Assembly: GCA_017461065.1 (NCBI GenBank)
Contig: JAFTZC010000031.1
Coordinates: 1-33,553, forward strand
Source of the DNA: Clostridia bacterium
GTDB lineage: Bacteria > Bacillota > Clostridia > Christensenellales > DTU072
DNA: 33,553 nucleotides
Direction: 5' to 3'
The position numbers and the translations under genes are program-made. The notes beneath the pieces are model-generated. The model had not been told where the DNA came from and did not search any database. It saw only the letters and a list, made by a program, of their open reading frames with translations. Below, piece by piece: positions 1 to 8,916 of the stretch. Every line of letters starts with the position of its first letter. Positions within the stretch are counted from its first letter, which is position 1.

Positions 1-1
1 A

Positions 2-745
2 AAGGGTTACGCCGACTATATTTTGGAAGTAGAAAAGGACGGCGGTCATAGCTCTGCTCCCGATAGGCGCACTTCCGTGGGCTTGTTAAGCGAAGCTTTA
101 TATAAGGTAGAAAAGCACAAGAGAAAACCCTATTGGACCAAACCTACCAAAGATATGTTCAAGGCACTTGCCCCACATATGAACTTTGGCTTCAAGCTCG
201 CCCTTGTAAACAGAGATATCCTATCCCCCATTCTCAAAGCCGTGCTTTGCCTTGTAAGCCCATTCACCAACGGATTGATGCGTACTACCCTTGCACCCAC
301 TCAAACCAAGGGCGCACACACACCAAACACACTTGCTCCACAGGCAATCGGCACGGTAAACAGCCGCATAAATACGGGCGAAACCGTTGAAGAAGTCAAG
401 GCCTATATCCAAAAAGTCGTTGGCAAACACGTTAAGATTTCGATGCTTGAAGGCTCTATCGACCCAAGTCCCGTAAGCGACATAGATACACAATCATTCA
501 AGGATTTGCAACAAACCATCGGCGAAGTCTTCGGCGGATATATCGCAGCCCCATATCCCTTTATTGCTGCATCCGACGCTAAACACTACTATAATTTAAC
601 CAACTGCGTTTACCGTTTTACCCCATTTGAAAAGACCATTGAGGACGGTGCAAGAATTCACGGAATGAACGAGCGCCAAAGCATCGAAAGCCTTGAGCTT
701 GGCACGAGATTCTTCCTACGCTTATATCAAAATACCTGCTTTTAA
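2..745 (+). CDS. M20-family metallopeptidase, C-terminal part (5' end outside window)
   Basis: Zinc-dependent amidohydrolase/peptidase of the M20 (carboxypeptidase S/PM20D1-like) type, probably cytoplasmic and acting on short peptides or N-acyl amino acids. The frame is open to the left edge: the codons before the first possible start (a TTG at 23) encode KGYADYILEVEKDGGHSSAP, which continues the family's dimerisation domain, so the gene is cut by the window rather than starting there. Visible marks are GGHSSAP at the lid domain and the C-terminal RIHGMNER block, whose His is the usual last metal ligand. The N-terminal metal-binding half is missing here. A strong terminator follows. The exact substrate cannot be inferred. 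Confidence 0.85.
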   Translation, partial: KGYADYILEVEKDGGHSSAPDRRTSVGLLSEALYKVEKHKRKPYWTKPTKDMFKALAPHMNFGFKLALVNRDILSPILKAVLCLVSPFTNGLMRTTLAPTQTKGAHTPNTLAPQAIGTVNSRINTGETVEEVKAYIQKVVGKHVKISMLEGSIDPSPVSDIDTQSFKDLQQTIGEVFGGYIAAPYPFIAASDAKHYYNLTNCVYRFTPFEKTIEDGARIHGMNERQSIESLELGTRFFLRLYQNTCF

Positions 746-804
746 TCGCGCTTGTTTTGCCTTGTGATTTTAAGTTATCCACACCACAATATATAGTTTA
801 TACT

Positions 805-847
805 ACCCCTTTGGAATTAATTTTTCAAAGGGGTTTTTATTTTTTTT
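805..847 (+). terminator. Rho-independent terminator of the M20 peptidase gene
   Basis: Perfect 9-bp stem ACCCCTTTG / CAAAGGGGT (805-813 and 826-834) followed by a run of T that continues into the -35 box of the next promoter. Confidence 0.85.
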
Positions 848-876
848 GACACAAAAAATTTTTCTTGTGATATAAT
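846..876 (+). promoter_or_regulatory. Promoter of the DUF4364 gene
   Basis: TTGACA at 846-851 and TATAAT at 871-876. The 19-bp spacing is longer than the usual 17, so either the -10 is shifted or the promoter is weak. A ribosome binding site (AGAGGA, about 894-899) precedes the ATG at 906. Confidence 0.6.
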
Positions 877-905
877 TTTAATCGCACACTAAAAGAGGAA
901 AAGTA

Positions 906-1433
906 ATGAACGACGAAAGTACCAACAACAAATTATTGGTTTTGTTCATTTTGGAGAAATTCGAAATGCCCATTGCAGAGGAACTATTCCTCTCTCTTTG
1001 CAGTGTAGACAACAATTGGATTCCCTACCTTTATTGCAAGCAAGTTATCAACGAGCTCACCGCAAGTGCGTTTATAACGAAGAGCAATTCCCCGGGCACC
1101 AATAGCCCCCTACTATCTATCACAACCGATGGTAGAAACTGCCTTGCTTATTTTTATAAGGATATTCCATTGTCCCTTCAAAACGAAATCAAGGACTTCC
1201 TAAAGGAAAATCGTTTGTCTTATAGAAAGCGCCAAGAATTCACTTCCGATTATTTTAGAAACGAAGACGGCAGCTTTACCGTTTCTCTAAAAATTCACGA
1301 TATGACTAAGGTTATCGTCGATTTGAAGATGGTCGTTGACAGTCGCCCATTAGCTATTTCGATTAGAAACAGCTGGAACAAAACAGCCCCCGAAACTTAC
1401 AAGCTACTACACGACCTTTTAATTGAAAACTAA
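906..1433 (+). CDS. DUF4364 family protein (winged-helix-like)
   Basis: 175-residue soluble protein of the DUF4364 family, common in Clostridia. The N-terminal 80 residues (NKLLVLFILEKFEMPI..., then ITTDGRNCL) look like a winged-helix fold of the sort used by PadR/MarR-like regulators; the C-terminal part is a small alpha/beta domain. Function is unknown, and a DNA-binding role is inference from the fold. It has its own promoter and a good ribosome binding site, and is flanked by terminators on both sides, so it is a monocistronic gene. Length is usual for the family. Confidence 0.8.
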   Translation: MNDESTNNKLLVLFILEKFEMPIAEELFLSLCSVDNNWIPYLYCKQVINELTASAFITKSNSPGTNSPLLSITTDGRNCLAYFYKDIPLSLQNEIKDFLKENRLSYRKRQEFTSDYFRNEDGSFTVSLKIHDMTKVIVDLKMVVDSRPLAISIRNSWNKTAPETYKLLHDLLIEN

Positions 1434-1442
1434 GTTACTAAG

Positions 1443-1479
1443 AAAAAAAAGACCTTGCAAAAGCAAGGTCTTTAATTTT
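1443..1479. terminator. Bidirectional terminator between DUF4364 and aspartate kinase
   Basis: 8-bp perfect stem GACCTTGC/GCAAGGTC (1451-1458, 1463-1470) with a 4-base loop, a T-rich tract on the right for the + gene, and eight A on the left that give a T-run for the minus-strand operon. It ends the operon running from holA to lysC. Confidence 0.9.
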
Positions 1480-1492
1480 GTCGTATAAACTA

Positions 1493-2803
1493 TTAGTTGA
1501 AGAATGCGTTATAAATAGCTTTGATTGAGGCGTTATAATCTTTTTCTTCAACGCCAACGATAATGTTAAGCTCACTTGAGCCTTGGTCAATCATTCTAAC
1601 GTTGACGCCGGCCTTATAGAGCGCGGTAAACAAAGTTGCGGCAACACCACGGCTATTGGCCATTCCGTGTCCTACGACAGCAATAAGCGCCAAGGAGTGA
1701 GTTACTTCGATGTGGTCTGGGTTTACTGCACCGCGAATGTCGTCTACGAGTTTATTTTCATCGAGTCCCTTGAAACCCTTGTCTGAAAGCACGATACTCA
1801 TAGTATCGATGCCGGTGGGCACGTGCTCAACGGAAAGGCCGTTTCTTTCAAGCACGCTTAATACTTTACGGCAAAAACCGATTTCACTATTCATCATAGC
1901 TTTCTTTAGAGAAATGGTCGTATTACCCTTTCTACCTGCAATGCCCGTTACTTTGGGAATATTATACCCTTGTGTTGAGTGTAAAATGAAAGTACCTTTA
2001 TGGTTTGGCTCAAAGGTGTTGCGAATGTTGATTGGGATTTTATCAATTTGTACGGGGAAAATTGAATCGGGGTGAAGTACGCCTGCTCCCATATATGATA
2101 GCTCGCGAAGCTCTTCGTAGCTTAATACTTCGATATGACAGGGATTGTCAACAAGGCGTGGGTCGGTTACCAAGAAACCGTTTACGTCCGTCCAATTTTC
2201 GTATACCTTAGCTTTTACGCCACGAGCAATAATGGCACCGGTAAAATCGGAGCCGCCTCTCGTAAATGTCTTGATGCTCTTATCGGGCATTCTACCATAG
2301 AATCCCGGAAATACGATACCCTTTGAAGTACCCTTATATTTGCTTACAAGGTCGTTGGTAAGCTCGGAGTCAAAAGTTCCGTCGTGCTTAAACTTAATGA
2401 CGTCGCCTGCATCAACCATATCGTATCCGAGCACCGCACTCATAATAACCGCACTAAGATATTCACCGCGGCTTGCAGCATAGTCGGGAGAGGTTGATTT
2501 AAGGATATTTTCTTCCACTTCGTCTATGTATTTGTTCATATCGATATCAAGGTTAAGGTCCTTTGCGAGATTTACAAAACGCTCACGAATTATCGCCATT
2601 TTGTATCTACAGCTACCGGTTTCAACCTTTTCTTCATATGCGCCATATAGCATATCGGTAATCTTTATATCGCTTGAGAAGCGTTTGCCCGGAGCAGAAA
2701 CTACAACGTATTTTCTTTCGGAATCGCTTTCGATTATAGACTTAACGTTTAATATTGATTGAGCGGATGCCATTGAGGTTCCGCCGAATTTACATACTTT
2801 CAT
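1493..2803 (-). CDS. lysC: Aspartate kinase
   Basis: Monofunctional aspartokinase, phosphorylating L-aspartate in the first step of lysine, threonine and methionine synthesis; cytoplasmic. At 436 residues it has the usual length. The N-terminus shows the KFGGTS kinase motif (residues 5-10); the amino-acid kinase domain runs to about residue 290, with TRGGSDFTGA in its middle. Two ACT regulatory domains follow (the second begins near IAVVGHGMA), so feedback inhibition by an end product is expected, but which one cannot be told. It is the last gene of a five-gene operon, 11 bases after the DUF1015 gene, with GAGGT as ribosome binding site. Other clostridial aspartokinases are close relatives, so the symbol is by function. 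Confidence 0.92.
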   Translation of the reverse strand: MKVCKFGGTSMASAQSILNVKSIIESDSERKYVVVSAPGKRFSSDIKITDMLYGAYEEKVETGSCRYKMAIIRERFVNLAKDLNLDIDMNKYIDEVEENILKSTSPDYAASRGEYLSAVIMSAVLGYDMVDAGDVIKFKHDGTFDSELTNDLVSKYKGTSKGIVFPGFYGRMPDKSIKTFTRGGSDFTGAIIARGVKAKVYENWTDVNGFLVTDPRLVDNPCHIEVLSYEELRELSYMGAGVLHPDSIFPVQIDKIPINIRNTFEPNHKGTFILHSTQGYNIPKVTGIAGRKGNTTISLKKAMMNSEIGFCRKVLSVLERNGLSVEHVPTGIDTMSIVLSDKGFKGLDENKLVDDIRGAVNPDHIEVTHSLALIAVVGHGMANSRGVAATLFTALYKAGVNVRMIDQGSSELNIIVGVEEKDYNASIKAIYNAFFN

Positions 2804-2814
2804 CTTTGACCTCG

Positions 2815-4044
2815 CTAGTTATTTATAATAGATTTACATTCAAGATAGTATCTTTTGTGTTCGGGCTCTCCAATGGAGAAAGCCTTCTTTGGTAGGTTGC
2901 CTACGTTGACTACGAAATTAACAAGCTCGTTATTTGGGAAATCGGGAAGTACTATTCCAAGTCCACCACATTCCATAAGAGCCTCCATAAGGTGACTTTC
3001 GTTATGTACGTATTCAACTTCTACTTCGGGATGTTGCTTTAGGTAGCTTTCGATATATCCTTGCACTCCGCTAATGGTAAGACTTGCCTTAATTGGACAA
3101 TCGATATATTCCACCCTGTCCTTGCTTACAACCTTGAGCTTGCCTTCGCCACTAAGTGCCGCTTTAAGCCCAACTATAAAATCAGGGGTTGGATTGTATA
3201 TCAAACGGTGTATGGGCTTAAAGTCCATACCCTCGCCGTATAAGTTGACCATTTCAACAAGCATATAACGTGAAGGATGGTTTTCTCTTTCAACTTCGCT
3301 AAGGGTGCTCTTAAGTTCTTCCCACATAACCTTTGCCGTAGCAATAGAGTGATTGCCGTCACCAACCGCAAATTGGATACCTGCATCTACGCCGTACTTC
3401 TTGATTTGAACGTCCGCATCAAGCAGTGCTGCAAGCTTATCCAAAACAAACTTAGAGTCTTCTATCTTGTATCCGCTTACGCGTCCACCACCCATATTGA
3501 GCTCGAAGTCGTATAGCTTTTGGAGCGTATCCTTTTTGGCGTAGATAGGCTCGATGATATCGCGCTCGGGATTGTCAATCAAAATTATTGCGTGTGGCAA
3601 CTCGATGGGAGCGCCCTTCCTGATTTTTATTCTAACAGGAAGCCTTTCGACGAGAGTGCCCTCGGTTGCTCTAATAGGCACTCTAACGCGTTCCCAATTA
3701 TATTTATCAAGGTCGATAGCAATCATAACGCCTACGCGCTTTTTGCCGTTTTCGACCTCTCTTTCGACCAACACGAAATTTTCGTACTCGTCAAATAGAC
3801 CTTCGGCGAGATATTTTTTCATCTCGTTTTGGACGTCGTTGATTCTTGTTTCAAGGTCGCCTTTAGGAAGATAAACTTCGGGGCAAGTTAGCCTTAAAGT
3901 AGACGGAGCATCGCCTACAAACGACTCCAACTCTTCCCAATACTTTGGGCGTGCGCAAAACTGGTCACAAGCAATAGTAGACCACTTTTGCATATCTACC
4001 TTTTTGTTAGGAATTAAAATTTTGGGAATCCTTACAGTGCTCAT
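2815..4044 (-). CDS. DUF1015 family protein
   Basis: 409-residue soluble protein of the DUF1015 family, recognised from the opening IPKILIPNKKVDMQKWSTIA and the block QFAVGDGNHSIATAK near the middle. These proteins are widespread in Firmicutes and often lie near serine or other amino-acid biosynthesis genes; no reaction is established to my knowledge. The conserved GDGNHS suggests an active or ligand-binding site (inference). It lies 7 bases after cdaA and 11 before aspartate kinase, clearly within one transcript. Length is typical and no defects are seen. Confidence 0.8.
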   Translation of the reverse strand: MSTVRIPKILIPNKKVDMQKWSTIACDQFCARPKYWEELESFVGDAPSTLRLTCPEVYLPKGDLETRINDVQNEMKKYLAEGLFDEYENFVLVEREVENGKKRVGVMIAIDLDKYNWERVRVPIRATEGTLVERLPVRIKIRKGAPIELPHAIILIDNPERDIIEPIYAKKDTLQKLYDFELNMGGGRVSGYKIEDSKFVLDKLAALLDADVQIKKYGVDAGIQFAVGDGNHSIATAKVMWEELKSTLSEVERENHPSRYMLVEMVNLYGEGMDFKPIHRLIYNPTPDFIVGLKAALSGEGKLKVVSKDRVEYIDCPIKASLTISGVQGYIESYLKQHPEVEVEYVHNESHLMEALMECGGLGIVLPDFPNNELVNFVVNVGNLPKKAFSIGEPEHKRYYLECKSIINN

Positions 4045-4051
4045 AGTACTC

Positions 4052-4858
4052 CTATTTCAAACTTCTGCTACGAGTTTGGGGGCTAATCTTAAGAGTTTCG
4101 TGCAAGATGTCACGGAGTCTATCGGGGGTAACGAACCTTCTAAGCTCGCCGTGTTTTGCAATGGAGATTATGCCCGTTTCTTCCGAAACGATGATAGTGA
4201 GCATATCGGTTTCTTCGGTAATACCGATACCTGCACGGTGACGAGTACCTAAGTTCTTAGCAACCGTTTGACTTTGTGACAAGGGTAGGAAGCAACCTGC
4301 CGCGAGCACCTTGTTGCCCTTTACGATTACTGCGCCGTCGTGGAATTGAGCTTGAGTATTGAATATTGCTTCCAAAAGAGCACTTGATACCAATGCTTCG
4401 AGCGGTACGCCCGTTTCAAGCACGTGCGTTGCAATAGACGTAGGCGCAATGACTATAAGCGCGCCCGTACGCGTCTTGGACATAGATTGACAAGCGCGTA
4501 TAATCTCGTCAACTGCCTTACGTAGTTCTTCGTCACTAAGGTCGTTGTCGATAATTGCGTTTTTGTCGTAATTCTTGGTAAGGTTAAAGAAAGCAACCTT
4601 GAAGTCCGATTGATATACTACCGCAACGACTACAACCATAAGTAAGACCACTACTTCGGCAACGGCTCTTGCTATAGGTATATAAAAGAGCTCATCGAGC
4701 ACGACCATTGCTACGAAGAAAATGGTAATCAAGGCATAAATCGCAGTTAGCTTAAGGCTTTTTTTGTGCATAAAGAAGCCGAGCACTATTCCCATAAGTG
4801 CCACTACTGCAATTAAGTCTACAATACTTCTTGCTGTAAAGGTATAAGCTGATATCAT
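4052..4858 (-). CDS. cdaA: Diadenylate cyclase CdaA (c-di-AMP synthase)
   Basis: Membrane-anchored enzyme that joins two ATP into cyclic di-AMP, the second messenger for potassium/osmotic balance and cell-wall homeostasis in Firmicutes. Three hydrophobic segments span about residues 10-32, 36-54 and 60-82, followed by a linker and the DAC domain. The two catalytic signatures are present: DGA at 174-176 (in FHDGAVIV) and RHR at 206-208 (in GTRHRAG). At 268 residues it has the normal length, with an AAGGAG ribosome binding site. In many Firmicutes cdaA is followed by cdaR (YbbR repeats) and glmM; neither is here. Instead it sits between an unknown membrane protein and DUF1015. Confidence 0.93.
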   Translation of the reverse strand: MISAYTFTARSIVDLIAVVALMGIVLGFFMHKKSLKLTAIYALITIFFVAMVVLDELFYIPIARAVAEVVVLLMVVVVAVVYQSDFKVAFFNLTKNYDKNAIIDNDLSDEELRKAVDEIIRACQSMSKTRTGALIVIAPTSIATHVLETGVPLEALVSSALLEAIFNTQAQFHDGAVIVKGNKVLAAGCFLPLSQSQTVAKNLGTRHRAGIGITEETDMLTIIVSEETGIISIAKHGELRRFVTPDRLRDILHETLKISPQTRSRSLK

Positions 4859-4875
4859 AGCTATCTCCTTGGGAA

Positions 4876-5658
4876 TTACAATCCGTAACCCCTAAATATT
4901 TCGGAATCGTTGCCACCGCCCATTCCTGATGTCGGTGGTAGAATAATAATCTTTCTTGCTTCTTCTTGCTCTTTTTTGAGCTTTTTGTATATGGTGAAGT
5001 AAAGCAAGCCTGCCGAAAGCGCTACTATCACCAATACGACTGCTGCATAAATTGCATAAGCAACGTCTATTGGAGAGGTGAGCAACACCGAGAACAGGTC
5101 GAAAAGCCATATCGCTCCGTTGTAAATAAAGTAGATAGTAAACAAGCGATTGTATAGGCTGAATACAAACTTGTCGTTTACGCACTCGTTCTTAATACCA
5201 AGATAAACGAACGTTATAACGGCCGTACGGAGCACGAACAAAACGGCATCCGAGCTATAATAGAATACGCTTGGTGCCCACACGCTAAGGAGCGAATACA
5301 AGCCGTATACTAACTCTACAACCGCCATTCCGTACCTAACCGAAGTGATATAATACTTTTTGCCACGATTGGTATAACGATATCTTACCGCCCAGCCGTA
5401 TACGAGATGGGCTACGCCTTCGATGATGAAATAGTTTATAACTATTACTATTGCGGCCATAAGATATTTAAATCCGGGTGTTGCACTAACTTGAACGGGC
5501 GACGTCGATAAGCCTTGAATATACGTCGTTATCTCTTGCATAAACACGTCAAAGTTCAAAATGGTAGGTATGCCTTGTACGATACAACCTATTGCAAGAG
5601 CAATAATACTTACCCAAGATGGTATTTTATTTAGTTTTTGAAAGATTTTTTCTAACAT
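4876..5658 (-). CDS. Polytopic membrane protein of unknown function next to cdaA
   Basis: 260 residues with about six hydrophobic segments (roughly residues 16-35, 66-92, 108-128, 134-155, 170-195, 200-222) and a cytoplasmic-looking tail that is basic/acidic (KKLKKEQEEARK) and ends in a glycine-rich stretch. No family is recognised. It is not a YbbR/CdaR protein: it lacks the single N-terminal anchor and extracellular beta repeats. It lies 8 bases after holA and 17 before cdaA, so it is co-transcribed with both. A role linked to c-di-AMP synthesis or the membrane is only a guess from position. Confidence 0.75.
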   Translation of the reverse strand: MLEKIFQKLNKIPSWVSIIALAIGCIVQGIPTILNFDVFMQEITTYIQGLSTSPVQVSATPGFKYLMAAIVIVINYFIIEGVAHLVYGWAVRYRYTNRGKKYYITSVRYGMAVVELVYGLYSLLSVWAPSVFYYSSDAVLFVLRTAVITFVYLGIKNECVNDKFVFSLYNRLFTIYFIYNGAIWLFDLFSVLLTSPIDVAYAIYAAVVLVIVALSAGLLYFTIYKKLKKEQEEARKIIILPPTSGMGGGNDSEIFRGYGL

Positions 5659-5666
5659 TTTTACTC

Positions 5667-6662
5667 CTATTTTGCCATCAACTTAGCCATTACAGTCCTA
5701 ACTGCCGTTTCGTCCACCATAACGCCGCTCTTGAAATTAAACTCCGCATCAACCAATTCGTCTAAGCAAGATTTTAGCGTTGCTTTGCCATACTTTGCGG
5801 CAGTTTCACGCGACTTTTTGACGGCGAATTCCTTGATTTTTAGAGCTTCCGCCAACTCCTTGTCGCTCTTTTTGGAAAGCGCACAATGGAGCAATCTGCG
5901 ATACTGACTAACCAGCGAGCTAAGTATGTACGAAAAGTCTATACCCCTTGCAACAAACTTATCAAATAAGTTTGCAGCCTTTAGTTTGTTCTTTTCGGCT
6001 ATAGCGTTTGCAAGCTCGAAAATTTCGTTTTCTACGGTGTTGGCAACAAGACTCTCGACCATTTCCAACGTGATTACTTGCTTAGCGTCCATATAGGCCT
6101 TGAGCTTTTTGATTTCATTATCAATTTGGGCCATATCTCGGTTGCAGTTTTCCACCAAGGTATATAACGCGTTACCGTCTATTTTCTTTGGCGCAATGAG
6201 TTTTGGAACGTAGCTCCTAAGCGTGATTGCATCCAACTTACCGCAGTCCACCTCTATAAAATACTTCTTTAAGCTTAAAGGAATATTAGAATTGTAGACG
6301 ATTAGAATGGTGCTTTCGCCTAAGTTTTCAAGAATATCTTCAAATATACGTTTTTCCTTGTCGGATACTTTGCTTTCACCCTTGGATGCCGACTTCTTTG
6401 CGCCGTATCCCGATATAGAAACGATATTCATACCACCAAAAAATCCCATAGAAGAAAACGCGGACTCGGCTTCTTCGATTGATTTTATATCACTAAACGA
6501 GCGATAGTTAAACTCTCGCTCCGTTTCGGGTAAAAGTGAAAGCAAATTTTTAATTACATAGTCGCGCCAATAGACGTCGTCGCCACTAAGCAAAAAAGCA
6601 TTGCCCAGCCTTTCTTCCACCTTAAAATCAATGGCTTTTAGGACGTTTTTAGTTTCTTTCAT
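5667..6662 (-). CDS. holA: DNA polymerase III subunit delta
   Basis: Clamp-loader delta subunit, which opens the beta sliding clamp at the replication fork. 331 residues, with the family opening AFLLSGDDVYWRDYVIKNLL (residues 22-41) replacing the Walker-type region of other AAA+ loaders, and the C-terminal collar domain (IDFSYILSSLVSQYRRLLH, about 244-262). Adjacency to comEC is a common Firmicutes arrangement. It starts an operon with a membrane protein, cdaA, DUF1015 and lysC. The start codon has no Shine-Dalgarno and lies only 6 bases after a -10 box, so the mRNA is probably leaderless. The alignment of the N-terminus with the family supports this ATG. Confidence 0.9.
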   Translation of the reverse strand: MKETKNVLKAIDFKVEERLGNAFLLSGDDVYWRDYVIKNLLSLLPETEREFNYRSFSDIKSIEEAESAFSSMGFFGGMNIVSISGYGAKKSASKGESKVSDKEKRIFEDILENLGESTILIVYNSNIPLSLKKYFIEVDCGKLDAITLRSYVPKLIAPKKIDGNALYTLVENCNRDMAQIDNEIKKLKAYMDAKQVITLEMVESLVANTVENEIFELANAIAEKNKLKAANLFDKFVARGIDFSYILSSLVSQYRRLLHCALSKKSDKELAEALKIKEFAVKKSRETAAKYGKATLKSCLDELVDAEFNFKSGVMVDETAVRTVMAKLMAK

Positions 6663-6668
6663 AGTGTG

Positions 6669-6697
6669 ATTATACTACACTAAAATATATTTTACAA
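6669..6697 (-). promoter_or_regulatory. Promoter of holA operon (leaderless type)
   Basis: On the minus strand TTGTAA (6692-6697), 17-bp spacer, TATAAT (6669-6674), then 6 bases and the holA ATG (6660-6662). The -35 abuts the comEC stop codon (6698-6700). An inverted pair TAGTGT/ACACTA (6662-6667, 6677-6682) overlaps the -10 and start codon. Confidence 0.75.
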
Positions 6698-8194
6698 CTA
6701 AAATGTAAAAAATATAAGCGCGCACGCGATAAAAGATAGCGTACAAATGATTATTTTTGACTTTTTAGAGCCCATATAGAACCGCGAAAGCACCACCATA
6801 CCAAGCGAATAAAAGAGCCCGCTAAGCATCGGAGTATAAAAGTTAATCACCGAAAACGGCAACGTGGCAATACCCCCTGCAATTATGCGAATTGCCATAA
6901 TTGGAAATCTCAGTGGTATAGTTAAGATGCCTAAAGGCTCAAAGATTAGCGCGAGCAAGCTTAGTGGAACAAGTGCGCCGTACACCACCGAACTAATGGG
7001 TACTGCTATTACGTTTGCAATTATAAAATAAAGTGCAAAAGTGCCGAATACGTTGGTTGCTATAGGTAACACGAAAGCGTTTGCCGAAACAGAAACCGCA
7101 ACAGACCCCATAACGCTTTTTGAAAAGCGATTGCCGTACTCAAACGGTTTCATCATTGAACGATAAAAGCAAACTATCCCAAACACCGCGCCTATGCTTA
7201 GTTGGAAGCTTACGCTAAATAGCTCAATGGGAGAAATCAGCAAAATAACGATAGTTGCAAAAGCAAGACTATTCAACGGGTCGTTGCGCTCATCGATAAA
7301 CTCTGCAACTAAAATTGCAACGCTCATTATCGATGCTCTCACTACGCCTACGGGAAAGCCCGTCAAAATGCCGTATGCTAATAAAATTCCTATGACCACA
7401 AAGAGAGATTTTCTCTTGTTTAGCTTAAACAAACGGAACGCTCCGTAGATTAGAGTACACATAAATCCAACGTGCAAACCGGAAACGGAAAATAAGTGGG
7501 AAAGTCCGCTTGCACGCATATCTCTCGTGGTACTATAGTCAATATGCTCCGTGTCGCTAAGCACTAACCCAAGCGCAATTCCGCCATCGAGATCGCCCAT
7601 ATATTCACGATAAATGCTACTTAGCTTTGTCTTGATAGTTTCACTAAGCGTCAACCTATCTTTGCCTATGACGTTTATAATTGATGAGTATGCTTGATAA
7701 TTTATACCTTTAGAGATACTCGCAACGGAGATGCCGTCAAACGGGTCGAAATCGATGGATTGAACGTCACCTATAAAGCTTACGATATCACCCACTTCCA
7801 AGTTTTCATTCGTTCTAATGGACGCCTTCCTTGGATATTTTACTCCACCAATGGTAAGCTCGCTTAGAACGTATTCCTTGCTTTCCGTAGTGACGTCACT
7901 CACGTCGCAAACCCTGCCTTCAAAGTATACGTTTTGACGGTCCACTTCTATGGGCTTAGCAATTACCGTATATAAGCTCATAAGCAAAAAACCTACGAGC
8001 AAGAAAATTGAAATCAGCTTCGGCGTTTTAAATTTAAAAAATAGCAGCACCGCAGTAGCTACTACTAAAACGGGTAGCAACACGTAGAATGCTATTGCGT
8101 TTTTCATAGCAAGAGCTCCTATCACTATGCCAATTGCAATAGCTATTGCCACTATTACAATCGGCCTATAATTTGCTATCCTACCCTTAAACAT
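6698..8194 (-). CDS. comEC: ComEC/Rec2-type DNA-uptake channel protein, short form
   Basis: Integral membrane protein related to the ComEC channel that moves single-stranded DNA across the membrane in competence. 498 residues: two N-terminal membrane segments (about 10-30, 38-72), an extracellular OB-like domain (about 85-165), then the Competence domain with its marker LSHLFSVSGLHVGFM (near 232-246) and several membrane helices to the end. The C-terminal metallo-beta-lactamase/nuclease domain of full ComEC proteins (usually 700-800 residues) is absent; the protein ends in a membrane helix. No clear Shine-Dalgarno precedes the ATG, which lies 11 bases after the PHP gene, so translation may rely on coupling. 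Whether DNA uptake works cannot be told. Confidence 0.85.
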   Translation of the reverse strand: MFKGRIANYRPIVIVAIAIAIGIVIGALAMKNAIAFYVLLPVLVVATAVLLFFKFKTPKLISIFLLVGFLLMSLYTVIAKPIEVDRQNVYFEGRVCDVSDVTTESKEYVLSELTIGGVKYPRKASIRTNENLEVGDIVSFIGDVQSIDFDPFDGISVASISKGINYQAYSSIINVIGKDRLTLSETIKTKLSSIYREYMGDLDGGIALGLVLSDTEHIDYSTTRDMRASGLSHLFSVSGLHVGFMCTLIYGAFRLFKLNKRKSLFVVIGILLAYGILTGFPVGVVRASIMSVAILVAEFIDERNDPLNSLAFATIVILLISPIELFSVSFQLSIGAVFGIVCFYRSMMKPFEYGNRFSKSVMGSVAVSVSANAFVLPIATNVFGTFALYFIIANVIAVPISSVVYGALVPLSLLALIFEPLGILTIPLRFPIMAIRIIAGGIATLPFSVINFYTPMLSGLFYSLGMVVLSRFYMGSKKSKIIICTLSFIACALIFFTF

Positions 8195-8205
8195 CGTCGT
8201 TTGTT

Positions 8206-8916
8206 TTAATATCTTTTTAGTGCGGACTTGCCCCTTAGGGTATCAAAATCTTGGGATTTTAGTAGCTCAACAAGCTCTTTTTCGTCACTTGGCAGCCAAT
8301 TAAAAAGCATTGCCGAACTGACGTCCTGGGGCTGATGAAAATCGGAGCCAACCACTTCTAAAAGCTTGTGTAACTTTTGATATGCGTGGGCACGAACGTT
8401 GCGATTGATATGCCTTGGATTTCCGTTAAAGGTTTCTACGCCGTGCAAATAATTGGGGTTAATACGCTTCGTGTGCTCTCTAAACGGATGGGCTTGGAAC
8501 ACGAGCCATCCCTTTTCGTCACACAACTGTTTGACGTCCTCGTAACCCATTTCTATTATAGATAGAGCGTACTCCTTAAACTCGTCTGGAGTGATACCGT
8601 ATACAAGCAACTCTGCGCATTTGTTGAGCGGAAAATGATAATAGTCTTCTTTTAACGCAAACTCCACTCCAAAGTAAACCTTGATACCTTGATCGTTTGC
8701 TTTGAGCTCGTTATAACTACGCATAAAAGCGTCAAGTCTATCATCCTTGCTCCCTTCAAAATAATCGTTATATATATGCCTATTGAAATGGTTTGTTACA
8801 ATGATGGCATCGTATCCCAATTTCTTATATAACTTTATAATATCGCTTGGCTCCGTTTTACCGCACCAACTGTTACCCTTTGGGTGTAAATGTCCTTCTA
8901 CTTTATATTGTTTCAT
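8206..8916 (-). CDS. PHP-domain phosphoesterase
   Basis: 236-residue member of the PHP metal-dependent phosphoesterase family; cytoplasmic. Motifs: HLH near residues 9-11, NHF after the second strand, VEFAL, QAHPF and the C-terminal GSDFHQP, which together supply the trinuclear metal site. The substrate is unknown. Histidinol-phosphatase HisJ also belongs to this superfamily, but the N-terminal signature here (GHLHPKGNSWCGKTEP) does not look like HisJ. The ATG overlaps the stop of the upstream HAD gene (ATGA), so the two phosphatase-like genes are translationally coupled. comEC follows 11 bases later. Confidence 0.85.
   Translation of the reverse strand: MKQYKVEGHLHPKGNSWCGKTEPSDIIKLYKKLGYDAIIVTNHFNRHIYNDYFEGSKDDRLDAFMRSYNELKANDQGIKVYFGVEFALKEDYYHFPLNKCAELLVYGITPDEFKEYALSIIEMGYEDVKQLCDEKGWLVFQAHPFREHTKRINPNYLHGVETFNGNPRHINRNVRAHAYQKLHKLLEVVGSDFHQPQDVSSAMLFNWLPSDEKELVELLKSQDFDTLRGKSALKRY

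Noticed and set aside
8195..8205. Leaderless promoter for comEC
   Set aside because: No -10-like hexamer sits 6 bases before its ATG; it is within an operon and lacks a visible ribosome binding site for other reasons.
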